64,000 bases of DNA from Endomychus coccineus (taxonomy: Eukaryota > Arthropoda > Insecta > Coleoptera > Endomychidae): the NCBI GenBank assembly GCA_958510875.1, contig OY294069.1, positions 5,332,001-5,396,000 on the forward strand, written 5' to 3'. Shown here one piece after another: positions 21,275-33,125 of this stretch (the stretch's first letter is position 1; the number at the start of each line of letters is the position of its first letter). The position numbers and the translations under genes are program-made. The notes under the pieces are model-generated. The model was not told the origin of the DNA and did no database searches. It saw only the letters and a program-made list of their open reading frames with translations.

Positions 21275-21814
21275 TTTGGACATATGCGCAACATAGTGAC
21301 CGACCTCCTAGTATAAACTCTAATTGAGTGAAATACATATATCGTTTTGGTTTGTGAAGAATGATTTGAATCTTCGCCTGCTTCATTGTTTATCTATCAA
21401 ATATTGGAAGGAATGTCACCTTTCAGAAACATGTCGTTATTTTTCACGTTAAAATTGATTCGAACTCAGATCCATTATAAAAGCTGCTATTTATGGAGCA
21501 GTCACTACAAGTTAATTTATATTTTATTGTTATTTTACGAGTAGTAAAAATGTATCTGTGCGTAACAGGAAATGGACTATGTGAAACAGATTTATTTCGA
21601 CTAGCTAATTCCATTTTGTAATAAAATTCAAAACGTGGCTTTTATGTTTACGACTTGAGAATATTGCTCCACACTCGATGGCGTTGGGAAGACCGGAAAG
21701 AGAGTTTTGACGGCGAAGCCAGTTAATCATAATCACAGCAACTATGTAGACTCGGTTATAATTGTTTATGTTCACTGATGTTTGATCATCCTCATGTTAT
21801 TTATTATATTCATT
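21275..21814. other. No gene seen
   Basis: No recognisable feature. Confidence 0.3.
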
Positions 21815-22190
21815 TTATATATCATCATTTAATTCTCGGGAAATAGGTCACACTAACACATATGCTTATCATTTTCGCCGTTACGTACGTTTCGGTCTGA
21901 CGACCATCATCAGAAGACGTATCATTGTATAAAACGTGATTTCTTTAAATTAATTGTATCAAGCATGAAGCGTCATTATCGCAACAATTTCAATTAAAAA
22001 TGCCCACGTCACCGAAACGAATAGAAACACGATTAATCGAAATTGTAACACATAAATATTGTAAGTATATGAATATATATGAAGAAGATACTGAATAGCA
22101 ATCTCCTCCTGATATTCGAAGTTATCTCAAACAATGTTTGAGTAAGACTGAAACTAAGCTATAACCCTCATGTATTCACTTTCGAACCAG
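21815..22190 (-). mobile_element. Penelope-like terminal repeat, family A, upstream of a coding copy
   Basis: Matches the other family A repeats from TTCTCGGGAAATAGGTCACA through the hammerhead to CACTTTCGAACCAGATG, where element coding sequence begins on the plus strand. The ribozyme strand is antisense to the coding strand, as in family C. Confidence 0.7.
21876..21919 (-). ncRNA. Hammerhead ribozyme motif, family A, copy 2
   Basis: Minus strand reads CGTCTT, CTGATGA, T, GGTC-GTCA-GACC, GAAA, CGTACG, T, A, then ACGGCG. Helix II is a perfect 4 bp stem. Helix III CGTACG is an exact palindrome. Helix I pairs at five of six positions, counting one wobble. Cleavage is predicted after GTA. All core blocks are intact. 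Confidence 0.7.
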
Positions 22191-23330
22191 ATGTTAAAGA
22201 CTTATGAGGAAATGGAAAAAGAAAATAGGAAATCTATTGAATGATGAAACATCTTATAAAAAATTGAAATCTGACCCTACTATCAGTACAAATTTACATG
22301 ATCTTATGTCTATGGGCTTCCGAAACTGCATACAAGTGATATACCTATAAGACCCATCATAAGTAATATTGGAACGCCTATCTACGATTTATCTATCAAA
22401 AATCTATTTACGATGAAAGGTCATTTTAATGAGCGTATAAGACATCAATCAATACCCATAGATCATCAATTAATTTCCTTGGACGTTGTTTCTTTATTTA
22501 CAAATATACCAGTCGTTTTGTATTGAGTAGCATCAACAAACCTTGTGCTAAGATTAAAAACCACACACCTCCAGATCAATCTGAATTTATAAATGCAGTA
22601 AAATTTTGTTTAGAATTCACTTATTTTCAATACGGTGAGCAATATTTCGGACAAACATTCGGCATAACAATGGGATCTCCTATTTCAGCTAATATTGTTA
22701 ATCAAATTATGCAATGCCTAGAGGAATCTGTAATAAATTCATTAGATTTTCAACCCGTATTCTTTAAACGGTATGTAGATGATTGCCTAATGTGTGTTCC
22801 CAATGATAAAATTCAGTACGTGATTAATAAATTTAACAATTTCCACTGTAAACTCCAATTAACTTGTGAAATGGAAGTGAACAAAGACATAAATTTCATA
22901 GATATGAACAGTAGTCATGATTCAGGTGGAAAAATAAAAACATCGTGGTTTACTAAAGAAGTTTGGTCTCAACGGTATCTTCACTTTAATTCAATCACAC
23001 CAATAAGTTATAAAAATTGTTATAAACAACTTTACAGATCGCGCTGTTAAATATTCCCATCCATAGGACCGTCCCAAAAATTTGAAAATTGTTCGTAATA
23101 CACTGGAAAGGAATGGCTAACCAACAGCATTTTTCGACCCTTTCATTAAAGAGAGAATAATCAATCTATAATGATACGACATGTACTATAAATAATATAA
23201 GCGGTAATACAGATAATTTTATAACATTACCATATATTCCGGAGACCTCAGAGAAAATTAAGAAAAACGTTTCTTCGACTTACAATGGTGGATTTCGTCG
23301 AACAGTTCTTATGAAATTGGTACAAAATTG
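22190..23330 (+). pseudogene. Penelope-like RT, family A, longest copy
   Basis: Plus-strand relic covering most of the RT. In order: SYKKLKSDPTIS near 22260, then IPIRPIISNIGTPIYDLSI, LISLDVVSLFTNIPV, then an open frame from 22523 with GITMGSPISANIVNQIMQCL, the catalytic YVDDCLMCV near 22775, INFIDMNSSHDSGGKIKTSW and RYLHFNSITP. A shifted frame gives NLKIVRNTLERNG, and the connector DNFITLPYIPETSEKIKK follows near 23215. The GIY-YIG domain that should follow is missing here; the matching end is at 62963-63430. At least three frameshifts make it inactive. RT family is certain from the YVDD, FTNIP and YLHFNS blocks. Confidence 0.8.
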
Positions 23331-24265
23331 CACAATTAAATTGTTTGTGAAAAGTTGCCTCTTGCAGAAAGTAACGCTATTACGAATATATAGTGTTGGT
23401 AAGCATTTTTGTAAGGCAATTGAAACAACAGCAAATTTGTTTTCCTTCATGCTTCTTTACGTATCTAATTACTTCTGTTTGTAGGCAGTTTCAGCTGAAT
23501 TCAAATGCTTTTCTTTTTCGTCCATAAGTTTTGATTTGCTTTGTTCTTCGTGCTCTTATTTTCGTATGTTTTTAATGCAAAATTGAATCTATCGCATTTA
23601 GCGATCGTTTTCTATTATGGTTTTATCTCATTTCTCATTTGAATGGATGGTTATTATTATTATTATGGAGATCATTCTTTGTGAAAATAGAGACACATCA
23701 AACTAAATATTCTTATAAACTGTGACGCTCTCCGCCTATAAGTAAGAAACACCTCTTGATGTATGAATATTATACCAGTTTTCATTTGTTTTATGGTAAG
23801 CAACAGTTTGTGTGGTGACTGCACTGATATAATAGGCCACGTGAAAACATCAAATGGTGCTCCACACATTTAATTTCGTTCTATCGATATAACATGTCTT
23901 TCAATTGATTCAGCTGAAATAATCATCATAAAGAATCAGCTGGTGGAAATCCATACGTGAGGTGCCTATTTGATCTGTGTGTTGAATATATTATGATTGT
24001 AACGCTATAAATTGTTTTATTTTGTTCACACCCGCATTTCTTGAACACGTATAATCAACAACCTGCATGGCCTATTTTCTGAGTTATCAATATTCCCAAC
24101 AGTGTTTGTTAAACTGCATAATAACCATCAAAATAAAGTAGTGCTTAAGTAAATACATTAACGATTCGTATATTATCTCTATCTTCTAAATGGTACAACA
24201 AAATCAAAGAAAAGTCACGTCGTATTTTTTCTTGATCTCCAGTGTAAACTAGAATTTATGTTAAC
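23331..24265. other. No gene seen
   Basis: No coding segment. A short (ATT)n run lies near 23650. Confidence 0.35.
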
Positions 24266-24269
24266 ATAT

Positions 24270-24565
24270 GCTTTTGATAAATGGCTGCATCGCAGTTGGA
24301 AACTGCTTTAGATAAGTTGCAATATAAGCCTGCTGGAACTATACGATTTGCAGAATGGGCCAAATATCTGGGGGTAACCCTAGATAGAAAGCTGATATGG
24401 AATCCCAATTGGAAAATACAATCAACAAAGCAATGCAGAATCATATGTGGAAAATTTTGGGCCGCTGCCTCCAAACAACTAAACTGGCAGTACGTCATCA
24501 AAACAATTTATTTGCATCTTAGAATAAAAAAGGAATCTGCATATGACATTCCACTCTATGCCACT
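24270..24565 (+). pseudogene. Loa-type non-LTR RT thumb fragment
   Basis: Open stretch with KYLGVTLDRKLIWNPNWK (family pattern KYLGVTLDRKLTWxxHxE) near residue 27, then RIICGKFWAAASKQLNWQY and VIKTIYLHLRI, matching the RTLW..RR..G..WGL..... block of Loa/Lian-type RT. About 96 codons remain; the active site and RNase H are absent. Confidence 0.65.
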
Positions 24566-25450
24566 ACTTGAAGAACAATAAATTTATCTACCGTTTCCAC
24601 TTGTACACTTTGAAATTCCATTGTCGTTCTTTTTCAGAATTACGAACGGAGCGAATAGCACAGATATTAGAAAAATAAATAAGGCAGAATGGTTAGCTTT
24701 CAATAAGATAACTAATATTTATGAGGCGTTTCAAGCAGCTGTTAATAAAGAAACCATTTTAGTATCTTCATTCTTCCCTTGATGTCTGTAGCAGAAGGTA
24801 TCTTTCAATAATGAACTGGCAGCGAGATAATGACCTGAAAATGTTAAATTCCCCGCCACGATTTCGGCATAAATACGCTCTTTGTATACGCGATATGTAG
24901 CGAATCATCGTATTATTAAAACTAGAAATAAGCGAGAAGAGTTCATATATAATTTTTAAGATCCAACGTGAAATCGTGACTTTCGGTATAATACATATAA
25001 AGGAAGGGGTTTCTAGTTGATTTCTGCAAATACAATTTAGTTGCAAATAAAGGAGCATCGTGCTTTGCGGTCATGCAATTTCCAAGGCTAACGTGACTAT
25101 TAATTTTGGTTAATCTGGAGATCGGCCAGTTGTACAGGAGAATATGTTTATCTATTGAATGGCCAAGAGAGCTAACTATTACGTATTTGTATGTTAGTGA
25201 AAGATTTTAATTTTGAATGTTAAACTCGACATTAGATTCGCTTTGTTGCTTATCAGTCGAATTAGTTATTTCAATTTCAATGGGTTAGATGAAATAAAAT
25301 ATATCTATGCCTGAATATAACGAAATATTCGTCAACCTCAACGAGAACTTGTCGTAATTTTAAACTTAGATACTAAGAACATTTACGTAATTTTACACTT
25401 AACAAAACGGATTCTACTTTGCCAGTTATTTTTTACTAACAGGTCATACT
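24566..25450. other. Mostly no gene; possible retroelement linker fragment
   Basis: At about 24640-24770 the plus strand reads INKAEWLAFNKITNIYEAFQ, reminiscent of the linker between endonuclease and RT in Jockey-like elements. This is weak. Otherwise nothing is recognised. Confidence 0.25.
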
Positions 25451-25454
25451 TTTC

Positions 25455-26215
25455 CTAATTCAGATAGGCTAAACATTTTACATAATCAAACCAAAGGCTT
25501 GTAGATTTGTATGAGGCTTATGGGCTGAAGTTTCCTCGTCTTTTTGGCAGTGAGTTTGGCCTGTTAGGAATCTAAACATGATTCTAGTTGATCTAGTAGT
25601 TACTCTTCGTCCTGTCTCATTGCCGGCGCCTTGTTCCACAATTCTCGAGATTGATTTTTCAACCATGTACTGTTATATTAGAGCCCCACGTGCTTCTTCT
25701 CGGACCAGTTAACCCGGGCTGAAGACAGTCTATTTTAATTGCCCAACTCGTATAGGGTTTCTGAGCAGTCCTAGACAAGTTTGGAATTGACCTGTGAATG
25801 CGTTTATTGGCGCTTGGCTGTCGATGAATATTTTGACATCTGTCTCTACCATACTCTTTGATTTGTCGCATGAGTTACATCTACAAAAGACTGCTGTGTC
25901 ATCTGTAAAGCTGATGACTTTTCCAATTGTGGATAAGTTGAAGACCGCATTAATGTACAAAATAAAGAGTATTGGACCTATGACGGTTCCTTGAGGTACT
26001 CCGTATTGTATTGTTTGTTGCATACAAATCGACTGATTTATTTTAACCAAGTGTTTTCTATTTCTATTTTTTCTCTGAATCCATCATTTTCCAGAGTTGA
26101 GAGTAGTTGACTGCGATCTACAGAATCGACGGCCTTTTCAGGTCGAACACAAATAAGCTTTAGATTTCTCTAGCGCCTTGTAAATGTCCGAAGAATATGC
26201 GTCTAACATTATCCC
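25455..26215 (-). pseudogene. Jockey/CR1-like RT fragment
   Basis: Minus-strand RT palm. From the upper end: AVDSVDRSQLLSTLENDGFR (the AFDxVDH block), WLKINQSICMQQTIQYGVPQ, then GTVIGPILFILYINAVFNL, ISFTDDTAVFC (FADD mutated to FTDD) and a downstream thumb remnant. About 106 codons are open at 25730-26050. Shifts on both sides and the mutated active site mark it as dead. It is distinct from N1. Confidence 0.75.
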
Positions 26216-27330
26216 ATGTTTAGCATTTCAACCGCTTTCACTGTCATCGCTTTTCCTCGACGCGCCTCGAGGGATTTCCCCGGAACCAGTAGGGGACTTC
26301 CTCATACACACCAGTGCTCAACAGTCAATTGTAACAATTATTATATCATAGAGATGCGCTACACCATTGTTAAATCTTAAATAATTTTGTATTAATCCAA
26401 AAGTGATAACGAAACAATAATTGTGGCGATCAATAACGTATTTATGATCCCAGTAGTCATGTTTCGGGCTTACTAGATATACAATTAACCACATTGCTAC
26501 ATAAAGTTGGACGTTAAGTCTTCAGTAAACTGTACATGTATTAATATCGGAAGGAAAATGCCATCATGTTCACTTAAATTGCTTGCCAGGCAGCCGCGAC
26601 CGATGAAAATAATGACATAAATAGGAACAACAAGAGAAGCGAATTATACGATTTGACACGTGCGAATGCTGATTTATTATTAACCAAAGCCAAACTGATT
26701 CAGAGAACATTCACGAGCATTGTTATTCGTTTTGCCACTTACTTGCGTTCTGTTGATATCCATATTAGAACGTATCTCTGGATGTGAACTCTCTAATACA
26801 GGAAACGCACAAAGTTCATCGCGTTCATTATCATCGGTCTGTTAATTACAAACGTACACCTTGTTTAATTGGGAGTCTATGGAAAGATCTAAAAACCCAT
26901 TAGGCTCGTTCCGAAGAATTCGAGAATTATTCAGTGTGATTATTCATAATCATCAGGGTTGGATGAAGAGGATAAATATTGTCGGCCGGTCGGATCTAGC
27001 ATAATTTTGGACGATAAATTTCACCTCAGCCAATAACCACGGCGAAGACTATCCAAAACTTTTGACATTCTTGAGTCTCTGACAATTGTATGTACTGTAA
27101 CGAAGCTTAAATTTTGAAAGATCATTTAATTTTCGATCAGGCAGTAAATACGGATATTACATGTAATCTTAATTTGAACAGTTCATTATTTCAATAGATA
27201 TGCGTGAACTCCGAATGTGTATTCCGTGATTGTCACTTTTCTAAATCTCCGTAATTTCGAATAAGTGTAATTATTCAAATAGATGAATCAAATTCATGCC
27301 CGTTCAAAACTGCATTTCATTCCGATAAAA
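26216..27330. other. No gene seen
   Basis: About 1.1 kb without recognisable coding or repeat sequence. Confidence 0.35.
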
Positions 27331-27785
27331 TATGTTGCAAAAACAGGGGTCTGGCCAAGTTAACGCATCAAACTTTGTGCAACCTTATGTATAAAAAGGG
27401 CAAACAACCAAAAAAACCTCCGATAACATTTATTTACTCCGCCGAGAGGAACTACCAAGATATAATGTGCGCGAATTTTAGATCTAAAAAGTAGCGTCAC
27501 TTTTAAGAATTGTTCGGGACATAAGTAAAACACCCTCGGCACAAAATAAGGAATTGGTGGATCGGACCTGTCCAGAACCTCGGAAAACATATAAAAGCAG
27601 TGACATACAAAAGATCGCTCTCTTTTGTTATTTCAATTTTCAATCAGGGCAGTTGCTCTTTTGGTTTTCAAATAGTACCGTTGAAGTGAGATTAAAATAA
27701 GAATCGAAGTGAATTAATTATCCGAGTTCAAGTCAGATTTAAACTGTGAATTAACAATAGTGTTCCGCTTAAGTGAATTGTTTCA
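27331..27785 (+). other. Possible solo LTR or promoter region
   Basis: Starts TGTTGCAAAAACAGG and holds two TATA-like boxes: TGTATAAAAAGGG at about 27389 and ACATATAAAAGCAG at 27588. The second is followed by a pyrimidine-rich stretch and by sequence resembling an untranslated leader. No second LTR, primer site or gag-pol sequence is recognised, so this may be a solo LTR, a host promoter or chance. Confidence 0.25.
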
Positions 27786-28700
27786 TAAGGTAAATGATAG
27801 CTAAATAGTTTATATTTTGGGCATTACGATATATCTTCCGATCCGACCGAAATTTTAACCGTTTAATATATCGTAGTGTGATTTGAACATTTCACTTATT
27901 ACTGTTGCTATCTAAAATTTACCGAATACCGCTCATTACACTAGGAACTGCTTGATTTGTATTTTCCGCAAATTGATCATTCTGAATCATTTATCAACCG
28001 ATTCCGTACCGCTGAATTGAAATTGAATACCGAACATATCGTAAAGTAGATATGCTGAAAGAGTTTTCATATACCGTTTGAGCTTCATTACATTTTCCGT
28101 CTGGGTGAAATCTTTGTAAATAATACCGTTCAATTGCATCTATATTGATTATTCTGAAAGTGTACTTGTTATAAATATTATATTTTTTAATATTTGGAAT
28201 TCCCCGTTTTATTAAATCATTTCTGCTCCATCTTCAAACGAGCTAAGTTTTAACCAGGTATCAATTGTAATTAAAGGCTACAATTTTGATACTGTTTTCT
28301 GCTCAATGGACTCTGGTTATACTTCACTGTAGCTACCCTAGAGACAAGGCTATCTATAGATAGCATAGTGACAAGCCTTGTGGTGAAGACCCTAGCAGAA
28401 GTCTTCAAAAAGGAGTAAACCTTAGAAAAATCTAGCGCCCGAGGATTAGGAGCTTACCGCAGTAAGCAAAATACCGAAAAGCGACAAGGTACACGTCATA
28501 GTACGTTGTTAGCTTCCTGACTCAGAGGAAGAGAAGTAGCGCATCCCATTTATCCTTCTAGATCTCCTAGTTGAATATGCAGTCAAATTTCCCAACAGTG
28601 TATGAAGAAGCCACTGCACCTCCCCGCCACAATGCCACAAGAGGAGCGTATCGCTTTGATTTTATTGGACAAGGAAAGGCCGACTAAAAAGCCCGAAGCT
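27786..28700. other. No clear gene; possible 5' part of the next element
   Basis: An imperfect inverted repeat (ATTACGATATAT at 27823 with ATATATCGTAGTG near 27870) and a GC-richer stretch from 28320 with scattered partial frames. The latter may be the degraded upstream part of the Loa-type element that follows. Confidence 0.3.
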
Positions 28701-29795
28701 TTCTTGGATTGCTTAGATCACCTGGGTCATTGGGGATGAGATCCGACATGATCAAAGTTCACAGCACTTCTGTACCGTTCACGATTCGAACCTTGAATGG
28801 GCAGGAGAACGCTGGGGACGACCCTCTTATGATACCAGGGGATTCCGTATGGCTTACCGAAGGCACCAAGACCGAAGGAAGTACAGGTGCTGGAATAATC
28901 GAGACAATGAACCAAGGAGAAATAATTTCTTTGAACCTAGGGACACTTGCGATAGAATTCCACCCAAAAATAGTAGCTTTTACAACATGTGCTTGAATTA
29001 TGAGGGAGAGAGCCTATGATAATAGACAAATCACAATCATAGAGAGCAACCTAACAGTGCTTAAGGCACTGGAGTCATACACAATCACCAAACTGTACTC
29101 GATTGTGTAAAAGACCTAACGGCACTAGTAAAGAACCCCAATAGAGTGACACTCGTATGGGAGTCTGAGGAAACCACTCGCTAAAGCGGCGACGGAACTA
29201 CCTCTGATTTCCCATGCCACAGCAAAATCTGTAATCCAAAAATGACTGGAGACAGAGCAGAGCACTGGAGGGAACTGCCCCGTATGTCGTACTCCAAACG
29301 ACTAATGGGAGACCTCCAACAGCAACGAGTGAAAAATCTACTGATGTCCAGCAGACAAGAAATACGGAATCTTGTTGCATTCTTGACCGGACACGCCCCA
29401 CGCAACAAACATCCCTGGACGATGGGTCTGGTAGATCAGTCCACATGCAGAAGTTTCGACGTGGAAGGAAAGGCACCCATGCATGTGCTGTGTCACTGCA
29501 CGGCATATGCGGTTGGTCGTCGACATACCTCATATACGATGGAACTATACCTGAGGAAATCAGAAGTATTCTCTACATTAGGCTACTGAATTTTATAGAA
29601 TACATCGGACTGATGAGGAGATAGCAATATGTGAGGGCACAATAGAACACTAACGACCGCAGTGTAGTGGGGCTCCCCCTGAGAAGGAGAACCAATCTCA
29701 CGGGGGAGGGGTTTTAGTCGGTAAGAATCCGGCACAGCTCGGGACACGGGCCCCCGAGGTGTCTATGCAAGATTTCTCCTTCTCTACGTAAAAAA
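28700..29795 (+). pseudogene. Loa/I-type retrotransposon, RNase H and 3' end
   Basis: Plus-strand relic starting in the linker after RT (MRSDMIKVHSTSVPF), then DPLMIPGDSVWLTEGTKTEG, the first RNase H strand, where WFTDGSKTEG is typical, so the catalytic Asp has become Glu. IITIIESN-like and LTVLKALESY remnants follow, then LISHATAKSVIQK, NLVAFLTGHAPRNKHPWTMG and HVLCHCTAYAVGR, the Cys/His block near the C-terminus. The open frames are 28709-28996 and 29242-29589. A GC-rich tail (29600-29795) with CGGGGGAGGGGTTTTAGTCG resembles a 3' untranslated region. RNase H in these elements removes RNA from the RNA-DNA hybrid. Other copies: 35800-37030, 38170-38340, 46790-47515. Confidence 0.75.
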
Positions 29796-29834
29796 AATGA
29801 GGGAGCTTACAACGAAGCTTTTGAATTAGATCAA

Positions 29835-30117
29835 AAGAATCACGGTTGAAGACGTAATTTGAGTGTCCGAGAGGAAAAGGAGATTACCCTCAGATTAGAT
29901 ATCAAGCTTAGTGTATTGATAGATGTTCAGGGAAAGCCCTTTCATTTAAAATTTCTGGCTATCTATTTCGAATTTGATCGCCGTGGAGCGCCTTCTGGCT
30001 CAAATGCAGTGAAGCAACTCTCTAAATTTGAACGTCTTGGCCACGTTACAGATGTCAAGAATCCAACACGTGTTCGTACGGCCAGATCTGTCGAACACAT
30101 CGCTGCTACACGGTGAA
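29835..30117 (+). pseudogene. Mariner-like transposase N-terminal HTH fragment
   Basis: Reads VREEKEITLRLDIKL near the start, then GAPSGSNAVKQLSKFERLG and HVTDVKNPTRVRTARSVEHI, ending at AATR. The pattern I..L..KFE..GSV.D....GRPR..RT.ENI is the paired helix-turn-helix region of IS630/Tc1/mariner transposases, and is similar in layout to the transposase at 59139-60559. The catalytic domain is absent and no inverted repeats are visible. Confidence 0.5.
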
Positions 30118-30256
30118 CCTTAACTCCTCAGACGGCCTCCCAGGTAATTGTTTAAGCCAACTCAGATGGTCATCAACAATAGCAATAGACTCTAACGTAG
30201 GCATCAACTCTGATAGTCAGATGTGCTTACTGTATATAAAACTTTTCCATATATAG

Positions 30257-30563
30257 AGTGTTTAACGAAATTGTCAAATATTTTCGGTTGTTGATTTAAG
30301 ATTATAAAAAGACTGCCTCCTATGATTTCCGATGATGAAAAAGTTAAGTGCAGCTAGCTCTAAATCGAGAACAATTAAATGTGGTCGAAAAGTCAGTCCG
30401 TTTTCTTGACTTGTCCGCCAAATACGATGTAAAAGGCAGTGGTAAGTTAATTGTGTCTTATGGGGCAAAACACAAAATAATAACGGTATACGGTATATGT
30501 AAACCTACCTAAAATCTCAACAGATTCGAAAAAAAATAAGGCGTTTGAGAAACCTTGTATAGA
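30257..30563. repeat. Possible MITE
   Basis: Ends TATAGAGTGTTTAACGAAA and, reverse-complemented at the right, TATACAAGGTTTCTCAAAC. Both resemble the TATACAGGGTGTTT ends of common insect elements, with flanking TA. The match is imperfect and there is no coding sequence. Confidence 0.3.
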
Positions 30564-30659
30564 CAATTTGGTCCTCCCTTGTATTAGCATACACAGTATT
30601 GAACAATTCTCTAATTCTCTTTTTTGGAACAGCTCAAATATTACCAAATACACTCGGTA

Positions 30660-30860
30660 TAAGACACTGCACGTAGATTACTCGCGAATCGACTCGTAGA
30701 TCGCACGAAAACGTGGTAAACCGCGGCCGCATTAACGGATACGCCACCGAGAATACTCAAAGCATCGAGTTAGCGGTGCCGACGGCAATGTCGACTATGT
30801 CAACTGCGGATTGTAGGTAGATCTCGGCGGAGGTGGGTTGGTTCAGGTCGTTCCATTCCT
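30660..30860. other. CpG-rich island
   Basis: A local GC- and CpG-rich patch (CGCGGCCGC, CGATACGCC-like and ATCTCGGCGGAGG runs) in very AT-rich surroundings. It could be a promoter or first exon, or the remains of a repeat. No open frame is convincing. Confidence 0.35.
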
Positions 30861-31425
30861 TATCACTAACCTACCTCCTAAATTGTTGTTGTTACTACAA
30901 CAACTTTTCCAAATAAATTCACTTTAACCGTTTATTTCAAACATATGGATCACACAACAACAATTTTCCGAACACTTCAGTGGAAATTAAGTTTATTAAT
31001 TCAATGGCAATGTAAATGTTATTTTCATATTTATATTATTATATAAGTAATTCTAAAATTAACCCAAAAGTTCTTAAGATAACCTGATCAAATAAGACTT
31101 CCAAATTTTTTAATGTGTTGAGTGGTCCTGTTTTGTATTATCGCAGATATACTTAATATTAGGCTTTATGGATGAAGATTAAACTCTCAGGTCAGTTTGG
31201 AGTCAAGTCTGTTGATGTATTCATTTTACGTAGATGCATAATAACACAGCGTTTTGACAATTGAGGATATTCATCTTAAACTGCGCCACAATTTCATTAA
31301 CAGTATTATTTTTTTTTGCAAAGATGAATCGGATGTCATTTCGATAAAAGTGTCAAAGTTCGTGCATTGACAATAATATAAATGGCTTTTTAATCCACAA
31401 TTCATTTCGATATTTATCTGGTGAT
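30861..31425. other. No gene seen
   Basis: AT-rich. The right part may hold degraded sequence of the hAT-type fragment that follows. Confidence 0.3.
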
Positions 31426-31429
31426 TAAA

Positions 31430-31720
31430 TCCAACCCTTCAGGTATTGAATATAATTTCGTCAATAAATGTCTCTTCTATTTCAACCCCTTCCTCTTCTG
31501 AAAAGTCTTTTATTGTTGGAAGCAATCAAACTCGTTGGAGCGCATACAATTTACTCAAAGTTCCATATTTTTCGTGAGCAGTAAATACATTTACTCGTTT
31601 GCCCTGAAGGAATGAATTAAGTTCATTGATCTTTGTAAGAAGTCGTTCAAACAAGCAATTTTAAGCAGCCAATGTTCATCAAGTAATCCAAAGTGGAAGC
31701 GAGAGTTAATCTCTATTAAT
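31430..31720 (-). pseudogene. hAT-type (ZBED5/FAM200-like) transposase fragment
   Basis: Minus-strand pieces in two frames: DEHWLLKIACLND, then LLTKINELNSFLQGKRVNVF and TAHEKYGTLSKLYAL. The pattern LAFLxDIxxKLNELNxxLQGKxxxxxxxxxKxxxF is typical of the RNase H-like fold region in hAT transposases related to ZBED5 and FAM200. One frameshift lies inside and the flanks are degraded, so only about 90 codons are identifiable. The call rests on one motif block. Confidence 0.45.
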
Positions 31721-31829
31721 TTTTTTTAAAGTTACTTTCTTAAATGAACACGCGAGTTTCGCCAAACTCTTTGAGTGATCTTCACAAACGCCAACAGCTT
31801 ACGTAAGGCTGTATTAGAGAATCAAATGC

Positions 31830-31885
31830 AAAAAGAACACTATTGATAAGAAATAATCACCCTTATCCACTAGAAATACCAAGTT
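31830..31885 (+). repeat. Family B terminal-repeat-like segment
   Basis: ATTGATAAGAAATAATCACC and CTTATCCACTAGAAATACC match 10230-10260 (ATTGATAAGAACTATTCACC, TTTATCCACTAAAAATA). At 10230 the segment is at the 3' end of the minus-strand family B copy; here it precedes the plus-strand copy. Confidence 0.5.
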
Positions 31886-31919
31886 TGTCTGTCAAAAAAT
31901 ACTTTGGAAGTTATTGTAA

Positions 31920-32815
31920 AATTGAAAGATTGAACCTGGTGATACTCTCGTTTGATTTGATATTGCTTCACTATTCAAGAATACTCCAATCCCTGAATCG
32001 ATAAGCATTCTGGAGAAATGGCCTTCAAATATTAATATCCCCGATAGAAACTGCACAGAATACGTGATCCTTACATCTGTATATATGGAGCAAAAATTAT
32101 TCTACTTTTAACAGAAATTATTATGAACAAACAAGCGGATGTACAATGGACAATCCTCTCTGTCCTTTTTGAGCCAATATTTTTATAAGCAAACTTGAAA
32201 CCTTCTTAAAATCAAAATTGAATCAGTTTCCAAAAGTACGTTGACGACATTTTCGCAATTACAAGTAAGGATTTTGATTTACATGGCTTTTTGAACACGC
32301 TTAATGGCCAATTTGATTCACTGAGATTCACTGTCGAAATAGAAACAGATATTCAGCTTCCTCTGTTTGATATTAACATCATTAAAGGTGGTAATCACTT
32401 GGATTTTGACACATACAGAAAACCCACTCGAACAAATAGGTATACACCGGCGGATTAAGCTACGCCATTTAGATATAAAATAACTCCGTTTAATAGTGTA
32501 GTTCATAGATTATTGAACGTTGCTTTGATCCAGCAAAATTATAACAACCAAGTTGAGAAACTTCAGCAATTTGTGTTGGACAATGGTTTACACGAATCTT
32601 TCATCAATAATATAATTTCTAAACAAAAAAGGAAATTGAAACGTAGCAAATTGCAATACAATCAGTTCATAGTTGCAAGAACAAGCTAAAACACCTTTGA
32701 TAAAATTTCCGATTTCGACAAAACCGGAATTTACAAAATCAATTGCGAGTCGTGTTCAATATCTATGTGGGTCAAACTAGAAGGAACATTTCAACTCGTT
32801 ATCCTTTGAAGATGC
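31920..32815 (+). pseudogene. Penelope-like element relic, family B, plus-strand copy
   Basis: In order: FDIASLF near 31955 (the catalytic FDVxSLFTNIP strand), a degraded MGNPLSPFLANIF block near 32150, then VDDIFAITSKDFDLHGFLNT near 32240 with the second catalytic pair, DSLRFTVEIETDIQLPLFDI, FDTYRKPTRTNRYTP, a stop, RYKITPFNSVVHRLLNV, and the start of GIY-YIG (GIYKINCESC, VGQTRRNISTRY) near 32730-32810, where it is cut by a tandem repeat. Its blocks match the minus-strand copy at 10230-11230. Stops and shifts make it inactive. Confidence 0.75.
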
Positions 32816-33125
32816 GAATGAGTTATCTTCGGATTTATACCAGATATTTGAGCTTAACTGCTTCCTCTGAAGATCAGGATGAGTTACCTTTAGATTTCTA
32901 CTAGCTGTTTGAGCTAAAAATCGGCCCTGTCTTTTCTAATCGTTTCCACGGATACCATAGCTTGTAGAATTTGTCTTTGAAGGTGAGGATGAGTAACCGT
33001 TGGATTTCTACTAGCTATTTGAGCTAAAAAGATTCCTTTGGAGATCTGGGTGAGTTACCGTTGGATTTCTATACCAGCTATTTGAGCTGAAAAGAATCCG
33101 TTGAAGATCTGGATGAGTTACCGTT
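32813..33125 (+). repeat. Minisatellite, about 62-base unit
   Basis: Five diverged units start at about 32813, 32876, 32975, 33036 and 33099. The unit contains TTGAAGATCTGGATGAGTTA, CCGTTGGATTTCTA and GCTATTTGAGCTAAAAAG. The second is followed by a 36-base extra segment. The array begins exactly where the GIY-YIG region of family B breaks off. Confidence 0.7.

Noticed and set aside
22775..22800. Host telomerase RT
   Set aside because: YVDD together with the YLHFNS block, terminal repeats and linked GIY-YIG relics mark it as Penelope-like, not telomerase.
24768..25058. 96-codon minus-strand frame with Ile/Leu/Cys-rich sequence
   Set aside because: No recognisable domain or signals.
28727..29533. 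Overlapping minus-strand frames of 62-111 codons
   Set aside because: Shadows of the plus-strand RNase H relic.
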